Assembly: GCA_005808505.1 (NCBI GenBank)
Contig: SYLX01000105.1
Coordinates: 1-41,456 of the forward strand
Source of the DNA: Bdellovibrionales bacterium
GTDB lineage: Bacteria; Bdellovibrionota; Bdellovibrionia; Bdellovibrionales; JAMPXM01
Direction: 5' to 3'
Length of the DNA stretch: 41,456 nt
Shown here: piece after piece, positions 17,132 through 25,155 of the stretch
Position numbering within the stretch: the stretch's first letter is position 1
How the letters are laid out: each line of letters opens with the position of its first letter
Notes under the pieces: model-generated
Seen by the model: only the letters and a program-made list of their open reading frames with translations
Databases searched by the model: none
What the model was told of the DNA's origin: nothing
Position numbers and translations under genes: made by a program

Positions 17132-20100
17132 GAAAATTATCGGTGACAATGAGCGTCCTCGTTGCGCTCCAGCTGGTCGTGGCCACTGAAGGTTCGCACG
17201 CGCAGACGATCGTGAAGAAGCGCATCGAAGGAGCTGAGCGGCTCGCTCCGCCCAAAAAATTGACCGTTGGACCTTATGATCAGTACGCATCAACCGTGAG
17301 TCCAAGCGGGGAGGCGTTGGCGTTTACGCACAAGGCGGATCTTGTCTCAAGAGTGCAGATTCAGGATCGCAAAACGGGCGAAGTTAAAGATCTTTTGCCC
17401 GTCACCGCGGATTCTCAAGATCCCATCTTCTCTCCCGACGGTCGTCTTGCGTTCACTTACTTCAAATGGAACGCGCGAGGTGACGTCTGTTGGCTCCAGC
17501 CAAAAATCCCAACAGCAGCTGCGGACGAAAAAGATATCAAGTGCCTGAAGAGAACGGCTGAGTCCTCCGGTTTTCAGCGCGGAAATCCGTTTTGGCGAAG
17601 TCGCGATGAGATCGGCTACGTCGAGCGTGAGATCGACGGAGATAAAAGCCGGATCGTCATCGAGAACATCAGCTCGAATCAAAGAACGACTTTGCTTGAA
17701 GGGCGCTTGTGGTCTCCCTCGATGATTCCAGGCGGTCGCTACCTCGCCTTTAGTGAGGTTGTAGGTGAAGGCGCTCAGCTTGAGCGAAAAATGAAGCTTT
17801 TCGAACTGAGTTCTCAAAAAACTTACCCCTTGGATTTAGCGCTCCCGGGTTTGTCGGGTTTTCCAGTTTTATCAGATGACGAGGGGTTTGTTTATTTCAG
17901 TCATTTCATGAACGACACCAACGACGACCGAGCGATTGACGGCGGAGACAATGGCGTTATCTTCCGTCTCCCTGTCTCTCAAGTTGTTTCACCGCAGGAA
18001 GCGGGGGCTCAATTTCCGGAGCAGCTCACGTCTGGCGATTCTAGCTGCAGTTTCCCACGTGCGACGAGCTCATCATTGTTCATGACTTGCGCGTTTGAAG
18101 GGTCGCTCGATATTTACGAGCTCCCGTCCTCAGGCACGGTGCCGACAAAGTGGGAACGACGAATTCTCGATAGCGCGATTCAGACGAGTCGCTCTTATCA
18201 GGACCGGATCTTGCTCCTGAATACACTCAAGTACCGGTCAAAAAGCCGAGTCGAGATTTTTGACGAACGATTGATGTCCGCCCACCTTCTCGCGGGTGAC
18301 GCGTTAGCCGCTCGCTACTATTTAGGAGAGCTTCGCCGGTTCAATGCCGTTCGCGATCGAATTTTCCTACCCGTGCTCGATGTCTATCTTAGGGCAACGG
18401 ATTTGAAAAAAGCGCAGCTCTCGGATGAGATCACGCGTGAGTTTCGCCAACAGATCGGAAAGTTTGAAGCCGAAATCAGAAATGGCAAAGGTGAAGAACT
18501 CGCTCGCCTTCTGGTTCGCGCGGCTCTTCGGGCCTTTTTGAATGAGGATCAAGAAGCTGAAAAGCTTCTGAAACAAGTCAAGTTCAGCTCATCCGTCCGT
18601 CCCTATGAGCGTTACCTCTTCTTTGAAACGTCTCAACGTATTTACCAAAAGTCACCTAAGCAGCAAGCGAGTCTGATTCGAGCCTACGGGTCGATGCTGC
18701 GTGCACCCGAAATCAATGAAGAGACAAAAATCTATTACGCTTACCGTTTGTTGCGAGTCTTGCAGCTCAGCTCCTCGCAATCGCAAACTCAGGCAAGCCA
18801 AGACTCCCGTCAGCAAGCGATTGCGGGATTGAACAAGGGTCTAGGTAGGCCTGTAGAGATGCTTTTGAACTCGGAGGCGACGGTCTTAAGAATCATTTCG
18901 CTCAAAGAAGATCGGGAGAAGCTCTCGGCCTATCGCGACCTCGATAAGCTCATGAACGACTCTAAAGATGATTATTTCCTGCGAAAGGCTCTCTACGTTC
19001 GCGCGATTCAAAATTTCGCGGAGGCTGCTGAATTCAAGTATCTCAACTTCGTTGCGGCGAATTGGTTGAAGTACACATCGCACGACAGCACTGAATTCAC
19101 GTACGCTCGTGCGGTCTTTGCGGAAGCCTCGCTTGACGAAGCCTACGGAAAGCTCGCTCTGAATCAGTTGAAGCTCGCGGATAACTATTTCTTCCAATCG
19201 GTTCTGCTGACCGATGATCTGGAATCGCACTTTGGCCACATTCAATCCCTCATGGCGCAGAATCAACGCGCGACGATTGATGAGCGTTACCGCGATCTTA
19301 AAAAACGAGAGTTCATCGACGACAATTTGAAATTCGTCGATGCCCTCCTCGTGATGATCGACGCCCGGGAACAGGCAGTCAAAGATCCTCAGCGCACAAA
19401 ACATCTGGATGAAGCCATCGACAAGCTCGAGAGCATGGAGCAAGACCGTGATTCGTCGGTTCGATACCTTCTTCTTGGCTACGCCTATATGGAAAAGCTT
19501 TTTCGCAAGGCCGATGGCGCCGAAGTCGATCGAGAACTTTTGCAGAAAGCTAATCGAAACCTCATGCTGGCTTACGATCTTGGTCGCGAAAATGATCGCG
19601 TCAAGGCCTCAGCCCTGATGAATTTAGGCCTTCTCCATCAACGCGTTCAAAATCACGGTTTAGCGGCTCGCTTTTTCACCCTGCGAAGCGCGCTGCCCTT
19701 TGAGATTGCAAGCGAGCGAGAGAGTTTTGCGTGGGTATATCCCAAGGCGCTTCGTTATAGCTTCCAGCCTGCGCAATCCGCTGACGAAATCAAAAAGTTA
19801 GGCCGACCCGATCTGCCTTTGCCGCTTCAAGAACGTCGCGCCTTCGGTGAAATGATGGCGAATCGTTTTGAGGAAGCTGCAAAAGCCTATCAGCAGGTTA
19901 TGAAGTCGGATCTCGGGAGCGATGAAAATCGCGCTAAGGTTTCTTTGGCTTACGGCTACACGCTGCTTAAGCTGAAACGCACGGACGAAGCTCGACAAAA
20001 CCTGACGGCGGCTCTCAAGTTCGCAAACTCGCTCAAAGAGCGAAAACGCACGCGCGATGAGCTTATTGATTTTCATCCCGCGCGCATTCAGATCATCGCG

Positions 20101-20667
20101 TACGGGCTGCTTTCGCAGACGGGTTCAGATTCTGAACGTCTCGAAGCCCTCGAGAAGAGAACTCAACTCCTCGCAAAGAATGAGGAGTTGATCGAAGATT
20201 CCTTGGTCAAAAGAATTCAGACTCGTTTGCAGTTGGCGCAACTCTTCTCTAAGCAAGATCCTGCGCGCACCTTTGGTTTTTTAAGCGAAGCCTTAGAGTT
20301 AACCAAAAAGTACGGAGAAGATGCGCAGTACAACGGTAATGCGGTCTTCCGCTCGGTAAATAACTATCTCGTTCACGGGTCTCAGCATCCGGAAAACTAC
20401 CGCGGGAAAAACCAAAAGCTTGTGCAGACCGTCGTAGAGCGGACGATCCAGTCGCTCAATAACCAAAAGATTTCGCAGCCGGTTCTCGACTTCCAGAATC
20501 TGAAGCTTCAATTATTGTGGCTGGTCTTCAAAGCTCGGGTGTTCGGAGAAGGACAGGCAGGAGTCGGGGAGAAAGCCGCGCTCTTGAAGTCGCCGCTTGG
20601 TGAAAAAGTACGAACGGAATCTCCGATTCCGTTCAGGGACCTTGAGGCTTTGGCCCAAGGTCTTTAA
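17128..20667 (+). CDS. Periplasmic TolB-like beta-propeller protein with TPR repeats
   Basis: A 1179-residue protein with a signal peptide (about 1-26, cleaved near SHAQ-TI). Residues about 45-380 carry PD40/TolB-like propeller motifs such as ASTVSPSGEALAF, DPIFSPDGRLAF and VLSDDEGFVYFS. The rest is long alpha-helical sequence with TPR-like units (for example ALMNLGLLHQRVQNHGLAARFF and VSLAYGYTLLKLKRTDEARQNL). The combination suggests a periplasmic protein-interaction scaffold. The GTG start overlaps the preceding stop (GTGA), and GGAG lies eight bases upstream. It completes an AsmA-like/lipoprotein/scaffold operon, so a role in the same envelope process is likely. An inverted repeat follows the stop. 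I do not know a named member of this exact architecture. Confidence 0.8.
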   Translation: MRKLSVTMSVLVALQLVVATEGSHAQTIVKKRIEGAERLAPPKKLTVGPYDQYASTVSPSGEALAFTHKADLVSRVQIQDRKTGEVKDLLPVTADSQDPIFSPDGRLAFTYFKWNARGDVCWLQPKIPTAAADEKDIKCLKRTAESSGFQRGNPFWRSRDEIGYVEREIDGDKSRIVIENISSNQRTTLLEGRLWSPSMIPGGRYLAFSEVVGEGAQLERKMKLFELSSQKTYPLDLALPGLSGFPVLSDDEGFVYFSHFMNDTNDDRAIDGGDNGVIFRLPVSQVVSPQEAGAQFPEQLTSGDSSCSFPRATSSSLFMTCAFEGSLDIYELPSSGTVPTKWERRILDSAIQTSRSYQDRILLLNTLKYRSKSRVEIFDERLMSAHLLAGDALAARYYLGELRRFNAVRDRIFLPVLDVYLRATDLKKAQLSDEITREFRQQIGKFEAEIRNGKGEELARLLVRAALRAFLNEDQEAEKLLKQVKFSSSVRPYERYLFFETSQRIYQKSPKQQASLIRAYGSMLRAPEINEETKIYYAYRLLRVLQLSSSQSQTQASQDSRQQAIAGLNKGLGRPVEMLLNSEATVLRIISLKEDREKLSAYRDLDKLMNDSKDDYFLRKALYVRAIQNFAEAAEFKYLNFVAANWLKYTSHDSTEFTYARAVFAEASLDEAYGKLALNQLKLADNYFFQSVLLTDDLESHFGHIQSLMAQNQRATIDERYRDLKKREFIDDNLKFVDALLVMIDAREQAVKDPQRTKHLDEAIDKLESMEQDRDSSVRYLLLGYAYMEKLFRKADGAEVDRELLQKANRNLMLAYDLGRENDRVKASALMNLGLLHQRVQNHGLAARFFTLRSALPFEIASERESFAWVYPKALRYSFQPAQSADEIKKLGRPDLPLPLQERRAFGEMMANRFEEAAKAYQQVMKSDLGSDENRAKVSLAYGYTLLKLKRTDEARQNLTAALKFANSLKERKRTRDELIDFHPARIQIIAYGLLSQTGSDSERLEALEKRTQLLAKNEELIEDSLVKRIQTRLQLAQLFSKQDPARTFGFLSEALELTKKYGEDAQYNGNAVFRSVNNYLVHGSQHPENYRGKNQKLVQTVVERTIQSLNNQKISQPVLDFQNLKLQLLWLVFKARVFGEGQAGVGEKAALLKSPLGEKVRTESPIPFRDLEALAQGL

Positions 20668-20671
20668 TCGT

Positions 20672-20696
20672 CGGCGCTCAGTTGTTTTGAGCGCCG
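20672..20696. terminator. 9-bp hairpin between convergent genes, possible terminator
   Basis: CGGCGCTCA and TGAGCGCCG form a perfect 9-bp stem around a 7-base loop. It begins five bases after the stop of the propeller/TPR gene and covers the last codons and stop of the convergent cytochrome-type lipoprotein gene. Position and strength fit a shared terminator, but neither side carries a good T-run. Confidence 0.5.
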
Positions 20697-21175
20697 TTCT
20701 GAATCCACTGCGTGATGGATGATTTTTCATCCGCGGTGAGGTTCACCGTTTGCGTGTGGTCAGCCGGCATGCAACCAGTCGCCCCCGCAAAGTTGTTGCG
20801 ACGATAATCGCTGAACAACGTTCCCATAAAGTAGGAATTCTGAGGATTGCCAGCCGCAATTATTCGAACGCTACCGCACGCATTGCCGGCCGCAAGACCT
20901 GATGCGTATTTCGTCGTCAGCGTGTTGTAAGCGCTATCTTTACTTGTGAAGTCGAGAGAGGTTCCAGCCTGTGGACCCGCACCGCCTGCAGAGTGGCAGC
21001 TTACACAAGTCGACTGATTCAAGACCTGGTTGTAAACCGAAGTAAATGTACCAGGCTGGCTCGTGTCAGCCGTTTTCGAGCAATTTGTTAAAAGGAGCGT
21101 GGCGCTTGCCAAAACGAGTGTCGGCAGAGTCCACGATAAGGCTTGTCTCAACGTTGCCGTTTTCTCCGACTTCAC
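20678..21175 (-). CDS. Cytochrome c-type lipoprotein
   Basis: About 165 residues, with a hydrophobic signal segment ending in LLTNC, read as a lipobox although asparagine before the cysteine is unusual. One haem c motif, CVSCH, is followed by SAGGAGPQAGTSLDF. This arrangement, with later GNPQNSYF and CMPADH, recalls planctomycete-type cytochrome c domains. An axial methionine may be provided by the CMPADH segment. I place the start at the GTG at 21175 because AAGGAG lies exactly six bases upstream. An ATG at 21190, which contains that AAGGAG in its coding part, is the alternative. It probably acts as an envelope electron carrier, possibly as a subunit of a larger redox enzyme that is not encoded nearby. 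Confidence 0.78.
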   Translation of the reverse strand: MKSEKTATLRQALSWTLPTLVLASATLLLTNCSKTADTSQPGTFTSVYNQVLNQSTCVSCHSAGGAGPQAGTSLDFTSKDSAYNTLTTKYASGLAAGNACGSVRIIAAGNPQNSYFMGTLFSDYRRNNFAGATGCMPADHTQTVNLTADEKSSITQWIQNGAQNN

Positions 21176-21499
21176 AAAAAACTCCTTCATCAAACGCGCT
21201 CGTGCTCAAACCGCCAAACGCATCGTTCTAGAGCGCTAGCGAGCACGAATCGTGGTGGGATAAGGCATAGTAAAGAACTTTGGTCGTGACGTAAAGTCGG
21301 GAGTAAAGTGAGTTCATGGTGCAATGTACTCTCAGCGCCAGGCTCAAATGCATTTGTTTTCGCGCCCCGGTCTCTGAAATCCTTCCATGTCAAAAAACTA
21401 GACGTAAGCTCAAGTAAAGCGATTTTGGTGAGTTCCCGCTTATGATAAATTCACGTGTGACTCTTTGGGTTTTCACCGCCTTCAACCGATAATTCATCT
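21176..21499. other. Divergent intergenic region, little visible
   Basis: This 324-bp gap holds the AAGGAG of the minus-strand lipoprotein at its left end. On the right it has an ACCGATAA box at 21485-21492, seven bases before the receiver-domain ATG. I see no gene, repeat or structured RNA. No good sigma-70 pair was found; TATGAT at 21441-21446 lacks a matching -35. Confidence 0.45.
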
Positions 21500-21886
21500 A
21501 TGGACGCATCTCACGCAAGCCCTCGAGTCCTTCTGATCGATGACGATATCGACTTTTTAGAAGTCGCCTCTGAGCGTTTATCGCATTCAGGTTTTAATGT
21601 CGTTGCCACAAGCGACGTGCGCGAAGTTTGGAAGTCACTCGCCGATGGCGCTCGTCCGCTGAGCGCGATCGTGTGTGACGTGCAGATGCCCGATGAAAGC
21701 GGAACCGGGCTCGTAAGCCGCATCCGTGCATCCGGCTCAAACATTCCGGTCATCTTGATCACGGGGCATTTCGATATCGACTCCGAGGCAGCGCGAGCTC
21801 TGGGAGTTAATGACGTTATGACTAAGCCTTTCGATATGGCTAGCCTCGTTGAAAGAATTGAAGAGCAACTGCGAAAAGCTGCCTAA
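21500..21886 (+). CDS. Stand-alone response-regulator receiver protein
   Basis: A 128-residue protein made only of a receiver domain. The acidic pocket is D14-D16, the phosphorylation site D60 in VCDVQMPDESG, the switch threonine T88 in LITG, and the lysine K109 in MTKPFD. The MPDESG motif and the FixJ/NtrC-like pattern differ from the CheY at 29604, so it is probably not the flagellar CheY. No output domain or kinase is encoded beside it. The HPt protein 2.7 kb downstream may belong to the same relay (inference). The ATG has no visible ribosome binding site, and an ACCGATAA box ends seven bases before it, which would fit a very short or absent leader. Confidence 0.9.
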   Translation: MDASHASPRVLLIDDDIDFLEVASERLSHSGFNVVATSDVREVWKSLADGARPLSAIVCDVQMPDESGTGLVSRIRASGSNIPVILITGHFDIDSEAARALGVNDVMTKPFDMASLVERIEEQLRKAA

Positions 21887-21935
21887 AATTCTCCCGCGTC
21901 CTTTTCCATCGCCCGAGATCATCCGATAAAAAGTT

Positions 21936-22889
21936 ATGCGTCTCGCTTTTCTTTTCCTAGCTTGGGTTCTGAGTTGTCTCACGTGGGTGAGTCCTGCGCT
22001 TGCGAAAGAAAAGAAGAAGGCGAGCGCCGACGTTCAAAAAGCGACGGCAGAAGCCTTGGCCAAATGTGATCTGGCCTCACATCGAGTGACCGGGATGAAT
22101 TCAAACATCAATAAGCCTTGCCCGGGAAAACCTTCGCCGGCCCCGGAGCCCCCGAAAGAAATTCCGCCCGTCGAGATTCTTGACGAGAAAGTTTTTGCGG
22201 AAAATCGCAGCAAAGATCCTTGCGAGCTAGCGCCACCGAATCCAAAGCTCGAGCACGTGAAAAAAGATGGGACTTCAAGTTACCAAAAAGGAATCGACGC
22301 GACAGTCCTCACCGAAAAGCAGGCTCGGTATATGTTCAGTCGCATCACCGAGGCTGAGAGTCAGCTCCAAACGGGTGATCCCAACATGCGCAAGTGTGAT
22401 TATCGCGCTGAGTGGATCGCGACTCGTCTTGAAAGCCGCTACGGAATCCGCACGACTAAGTTCTTTGCCGAGACGGGAACCACGCTCGGAAATCTGATGC
22501 GTTTAAGCCTGACAGCTGATTTTAGCGCGAAGCTCTTGGGCGAAAAAGAACGCAAGAAAATGCCTTGGGACTGGCACGTCGCGGTGGCTGTTTTGGTGAA
22601 ACTTGAAGGGCAAGAAAAGCCCGTAACTTGGATCTTTGATCCCGTCCTTGAGCCGCAAAAGCCAAGAACGGTTGAGGAATGGAAAGCAGATATTTCGGAG
22701 ACTCCGAATCGGCTCCAAATCAACGAAGCTACACGTCACGCGTTTTGGCCGCCCCATGTTACCGAAAGACGGAAATGCTACGGGGTCGGCGAAACTCAAG
22801 CGTATCGGTGTATTCGCAATCGGGACGATGGATTTTGCAAGCGTCTAAAGATGAATCCCGCCATGCCGCCATCAAATTCCGGCGGGTAA
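21936..22889 (+). CDS. Secreted protein-glutaminase-like enzyme (protein deamidase candidate)
   Basis: A 317-residue protein with a signal peptide (about 1-23, cleaved near ALA-KE), a lysine- and proline-rich pro-region (about 24-110) and a catalytic-type domain (about 115-290). Three motifs line up with protein-glutaminase from Chryseobacterium: C154 in KCDYRAEWIATRL (family pattern C-x-x-RA), H214 in WDWHVAVAVLV, and D235 in WIFDPVL followed by the DP..W spacing seen in that enzyme. These would be the Cys-His-Asp triad that deamidates protein glutamine side chains. Six or more extra cysteines may form disulphides. No ribosome binding site is obvious; CCGATAA ends seven bases before the ATG. 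Its 3' end overlaps the convergent protease gene by 18 bases. Confidence 0.7.
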   Translation: MRLAFLFLAWVLSCLTWVSPALAKEKKKASADVQKATAEALAKCDLASHRVTGMNSNINKPCPGKPSPAPEPPKEIPPVEILDEKVFAENRSKDPCELAPPNPKLEHVKKDGTSSYQKGIDATVLTEKQARYMFSRITEAESQLQTGDPNMRKCDYRAEWIATRLESRYGIRTTKFFAETGTTLGNLMRLSLTADFSAKLLGEKERKKMPWDWHVAVAVLVKLEGQEKPVTWIFDPVLEPQKPRTVEEWKADISETPNRLQINEATRHAFWPPHVTERRKCYGVGETQAYRCIRNRDDGFCKRLKMNPAMPPSNSGG

Positions 22890-23837
22890 GAACGGAAGAA
22901 TTGCGCTAGCGCGCTGAACTTCAGTTCCGTGCAAATAGTCTTTATCGTTTTCCATGCATGACATCATATCCGATGAACAACGGTTCCACCGCGCGCAGCC
23001 TTGTTTTTTATCATCTACGAGGTCGGCGTTTGGAAACGAACGAACAAGAAGGCCCACGACTTCATCTTTTGCGTTCAAAACGGGGCTTCCGCTGTTGCCA
23101 CCAACGGCATCGATGTTCGTTCGGATGTAGTCAGGATGATCCGTGTTTAAAACTGCAGAGTTTTTTACGTACTTCGCCGGGACTCCATGGGGGTAGCCGA
23201 CCATCGCGAGCTTTTCCGCAATCGCGGGTTCCGACATCGCAAGTTTAAGATGCGGGCGATCCGTGATCGGTCGCTCAAGGCGAACAAGCGCGATGTCTTG
23301 CGAGTAGGTGTTGATGCCATCTTTGTTCGAGTAAGCAAAGTTTGCGTAGATCACTTCTTTGCAACGAACGATCTTATCTTCCGGCAGGCCTTCCGTAGCG
23401 GGTTGACCTTGTGCTGAGGCTTGATAATCGAGAAGCCATGCAAACGATTCGCAGTGGGCTGTTTGGATCTTCTCGGCTTTTCCGAAATTCACCATGCAGT
23501 GTCCTGCGGTCATCATCAGATCAGGTGCGATCAAAAATCCAGTGCAAGCAATCGGCGAGAGCTTTTGCGATGCGAACTTCTCGTCTTTGCAAACGTTGTA
23601 ATAGCTCGAATCCGAGAGCTCGACGAAATCGACGGTCCATTGTTTTTTGTCGTTCTGATTCGCATAAACGGTCGGCACTTGCAGGAGCGTAGCACGAGCG
23701 ATTTTGTGCATGCGTGCGTCGAGATAAGTCTCTTGGCGATCGTCGGTGCCGTTCACGGCGGCCTGCGATGCTGAGGCGGTGGCGAGAAGTGAAAGACCAA
23801 CAACCGTTAGGGCGGAGAGCTTGATAGATTTTTGCAT
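22872..23837 (-). CDS. Secreted trypsin-like serine protease (S1 family)
   Basis: A 321-residue protein with a signal peptide (about 1-26, ASQA-AV). The chymotrypsin-fold triad is H113 (MMTAGHC), D181 (SQDIALVRL) and S249 (GGNSGSPVLN). The oxyanion motif and the VVGLL strand that follow are typical. Several cysteines (98-114, 129-159 and a C-terminal group) suggest disulphides. The family hydrolyses peptide bonds outside the cytoplasm. The S1 primary specificity residue cannot be placed with confidence. The ATG at 23837 has only a weak GTGGG upstream and a TATAAC-like box nearby. It converges on, and overlaps by 18 bases, the protein-glutaminase-like gene; both are predicted to be exported. 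Confidence 0.92.
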   Translation of the reverse strand: MQKSIKLSALTVVGLSLLATASASQAAVNGTDDRQETYLDARMHKIARATLLQVPTVYANQNDKKQWTVDFVELSDSSYYNVCKDEKFASQKLSPIACTGFLIAPDLMMTAGHCMVNFGKAEKIQTAHCESFAWLLDYQASAQGQPATEGLPEDKIVRCKEVIYANFAYSNKDGINTYSQDIALVRLERPITDRPHLKLAMSEPAIAEKLAMVGYPHGVPAKYVKNSAVLNTDHPDYIRTNIDAVGGNSGSPVLNAKDEVVGLLVRSFPNADLVDDKKQGCARWNRCSSDMMSCMENDKDYLHGTEVQRASAILPFLPAGI

Positions 23838-23899
23838 CCCACGGTTATAAACGCTGAACTAGGTCGTTGTCTCCGGGCAGAAAATGCAGGGTAGAGCTT

Positions 23900-24445
23900 T
23901 CATGATTTCCCATCGGCTTGAAGCATCTTTTCGCGTAGACGATCGGCAGAAACGCGGAAACCGAATGCCATCATCAAGGTAGCGCTCATGGCGCCTACGG
24001 TTCCCAGTAGGATGACGCCGGCGAACCCGAACTTTTGAAGCGAGGGATCAGCAAGTTCAGCCGTAGAGATTCGCACGATGACCGCAGCCGGTGCTGTCAG
24101 AAGGAAAATGAGAAAGCTGTATTTGCACACACGGCGGTCTTGTTTTCTTGCTGCGGCGGCAACCGGAGTCAAGTGACCTCTCTGAGTGCAATAGATTTCG
24201 AAGTCGTAAAAACGGCCGAGGAAGTAACTCACCAAACTCAGTCCAAGCGCCGGTAAGATGAAGAGCGTGCGCCGAGTAGCGAGACCTAAAAAGAGCAGTC
24301 CGAGTGAGAGCGAGAGCAAGCTCACCCAAGAGCGCTGAGGGGATCCGCCTCGACCCTTCTTTTCGAAGACGGGAAGAAGAGATGAACAAACAAAGAGTGC
24401 GCCGGCTCCGATAAGCGCAAACCCAAAAGCCGAAGCAGGCATCAT
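23900..24445 (-). CDS. Multi-pass membrane protein, unknown
   Basis: A 181-residue protein with about five hydrophobic segments (near residues 5-25, 43-58, 62-77, 108-126 and 140-160). A hydrophilic loop with CTQRGHLTPVAAAARKQDRR lies between the third and fourth. I do not recognise the family. There are two adjacent ATG codons at 24445 and 24442; GGGAG upstream favours the second slightly. It ends 62 bases before the protease start and may be transcribed together with it. No function is suggested by its neighbours. Confidence 0.72.
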   Translation of the reverse strand: MMPASAFGFALIGAGALFVCSSLLPVFEKKGRGGSPQRSWVSLLSLSLGLLFLGLATRRTLFILPALGLSLVSYFLGRFYDFEIYCTQRGHLTPVAAAARKQDRRVCKYSFLIFLLTAPAAVIVRISTAELADPSLQKFGFAGVILLGTVGAMSATLMMAFGFRVSADRLREKMLQADGKS

Positions 24446-24639
24446 CGTCTCCCATCTTGAAGAAGGTCTATCTCGAGGCTATTCGTCTCAAACTCTATCG
24501 GTCAACTCTAGCTATGCGTGGGCTTGAATCGGATCTTGATTCCATCTGGATTGATTCTGGCCCCCTTGGATAAAGCTTAACGAAAATCCGGGCAAAACTG
24601 TCCGACAAGTTTACAGGAGGACTCATCCAACGACCTGAC

Positions 24640-24993
24640 GTGATCGATCCACTAACTTGGCGGACTCTCTTGGAAGTCGTCGGTGAAAACACGGCTCTTC
24701 TTTCCGAGATCCTATCCACATTTGTATCGGCTACGCCAAAGACATTTGAGCGCCTTAAAAGTGCTTTAGAGAACCGCGACCCAAAAGCCATCATCTTCGA
24801 GTCTCATTCGCTCAAGAACTCTGCGCAGTCGTTAGGCCTTCTCGAGCTGCATCGCCATTGTGCCGATCTCGAATTGCGCGCAAGATCAAAGACGCAAGAA
24901 GATCTCATCCGATTCTTTCCCGCCATTGACCACGAATATAAAATAGCCCTGCACGCGCTGACTTTGGCTCTAGCTCAAAAGCAAGCCGCGTAA
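24640..24993 (+). CDS. Stand-alone histidine phosphotransfer (HPt) protein
   Basis: A 117-residue four-helix HPt protein with the phosphoryl-accepting histidine H56 in ESHSLKNSAQSLG, the classic HPt motif. It would shuttle phosphate between a hybrid kinase and a receiver; the orphan receiver at 21500 is one candidate partner. The start is uncertain. The GTG at 24640 is in frame, but the strong AGGAGG at 24615-24620 lies 19 bases away. A non-standard ATC at 24625, four bases after that AGGAGG, would be in frame and add five residues. No kinase gene is present in the window apart from cheA. Confidence 0.85.
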   Translation: MIDPLTWRTLLEVVGENTALLSEILSTFVSATPKTFERLKSALENRDPKAIIFESHSLKNSAQSLGLLELHRHCADLELRARSKTQEDLIRFFPAIDHEYKIALHALTLALAQKQAA

Positions 24994-25108
24994 TAAGCGA
25001 GTCGTTGGGTCTCTCTCCGCATGAGTGATCTCTCACGTGTTTCGAAAGGCAGAGCCTATCGAAGCTCAAAATCCTTCTACGGTCGTGCTTAGTGGCAGGA
25101 ATTGATCG

Positions 25109-25114
25109 TATAAT
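25109..25114 (+). promoter_or_regulatory. Probable -10 box of the gal operon promoter
   Basis: A perfect TATAAT lies 41 bases before the galT ATG. The best -35 at 17-base spacing is TGCTTA (25086-25091), a poor match, so an activator may be needed if this is the promoter. A start near 25121 would give a leader of about 35 bases. Confidence 0.5.
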
Positions 25115-25155
25115 CGGCCCGCATTCAGCGTTTCCCGGAGCGCAAGGGAGGGCCG

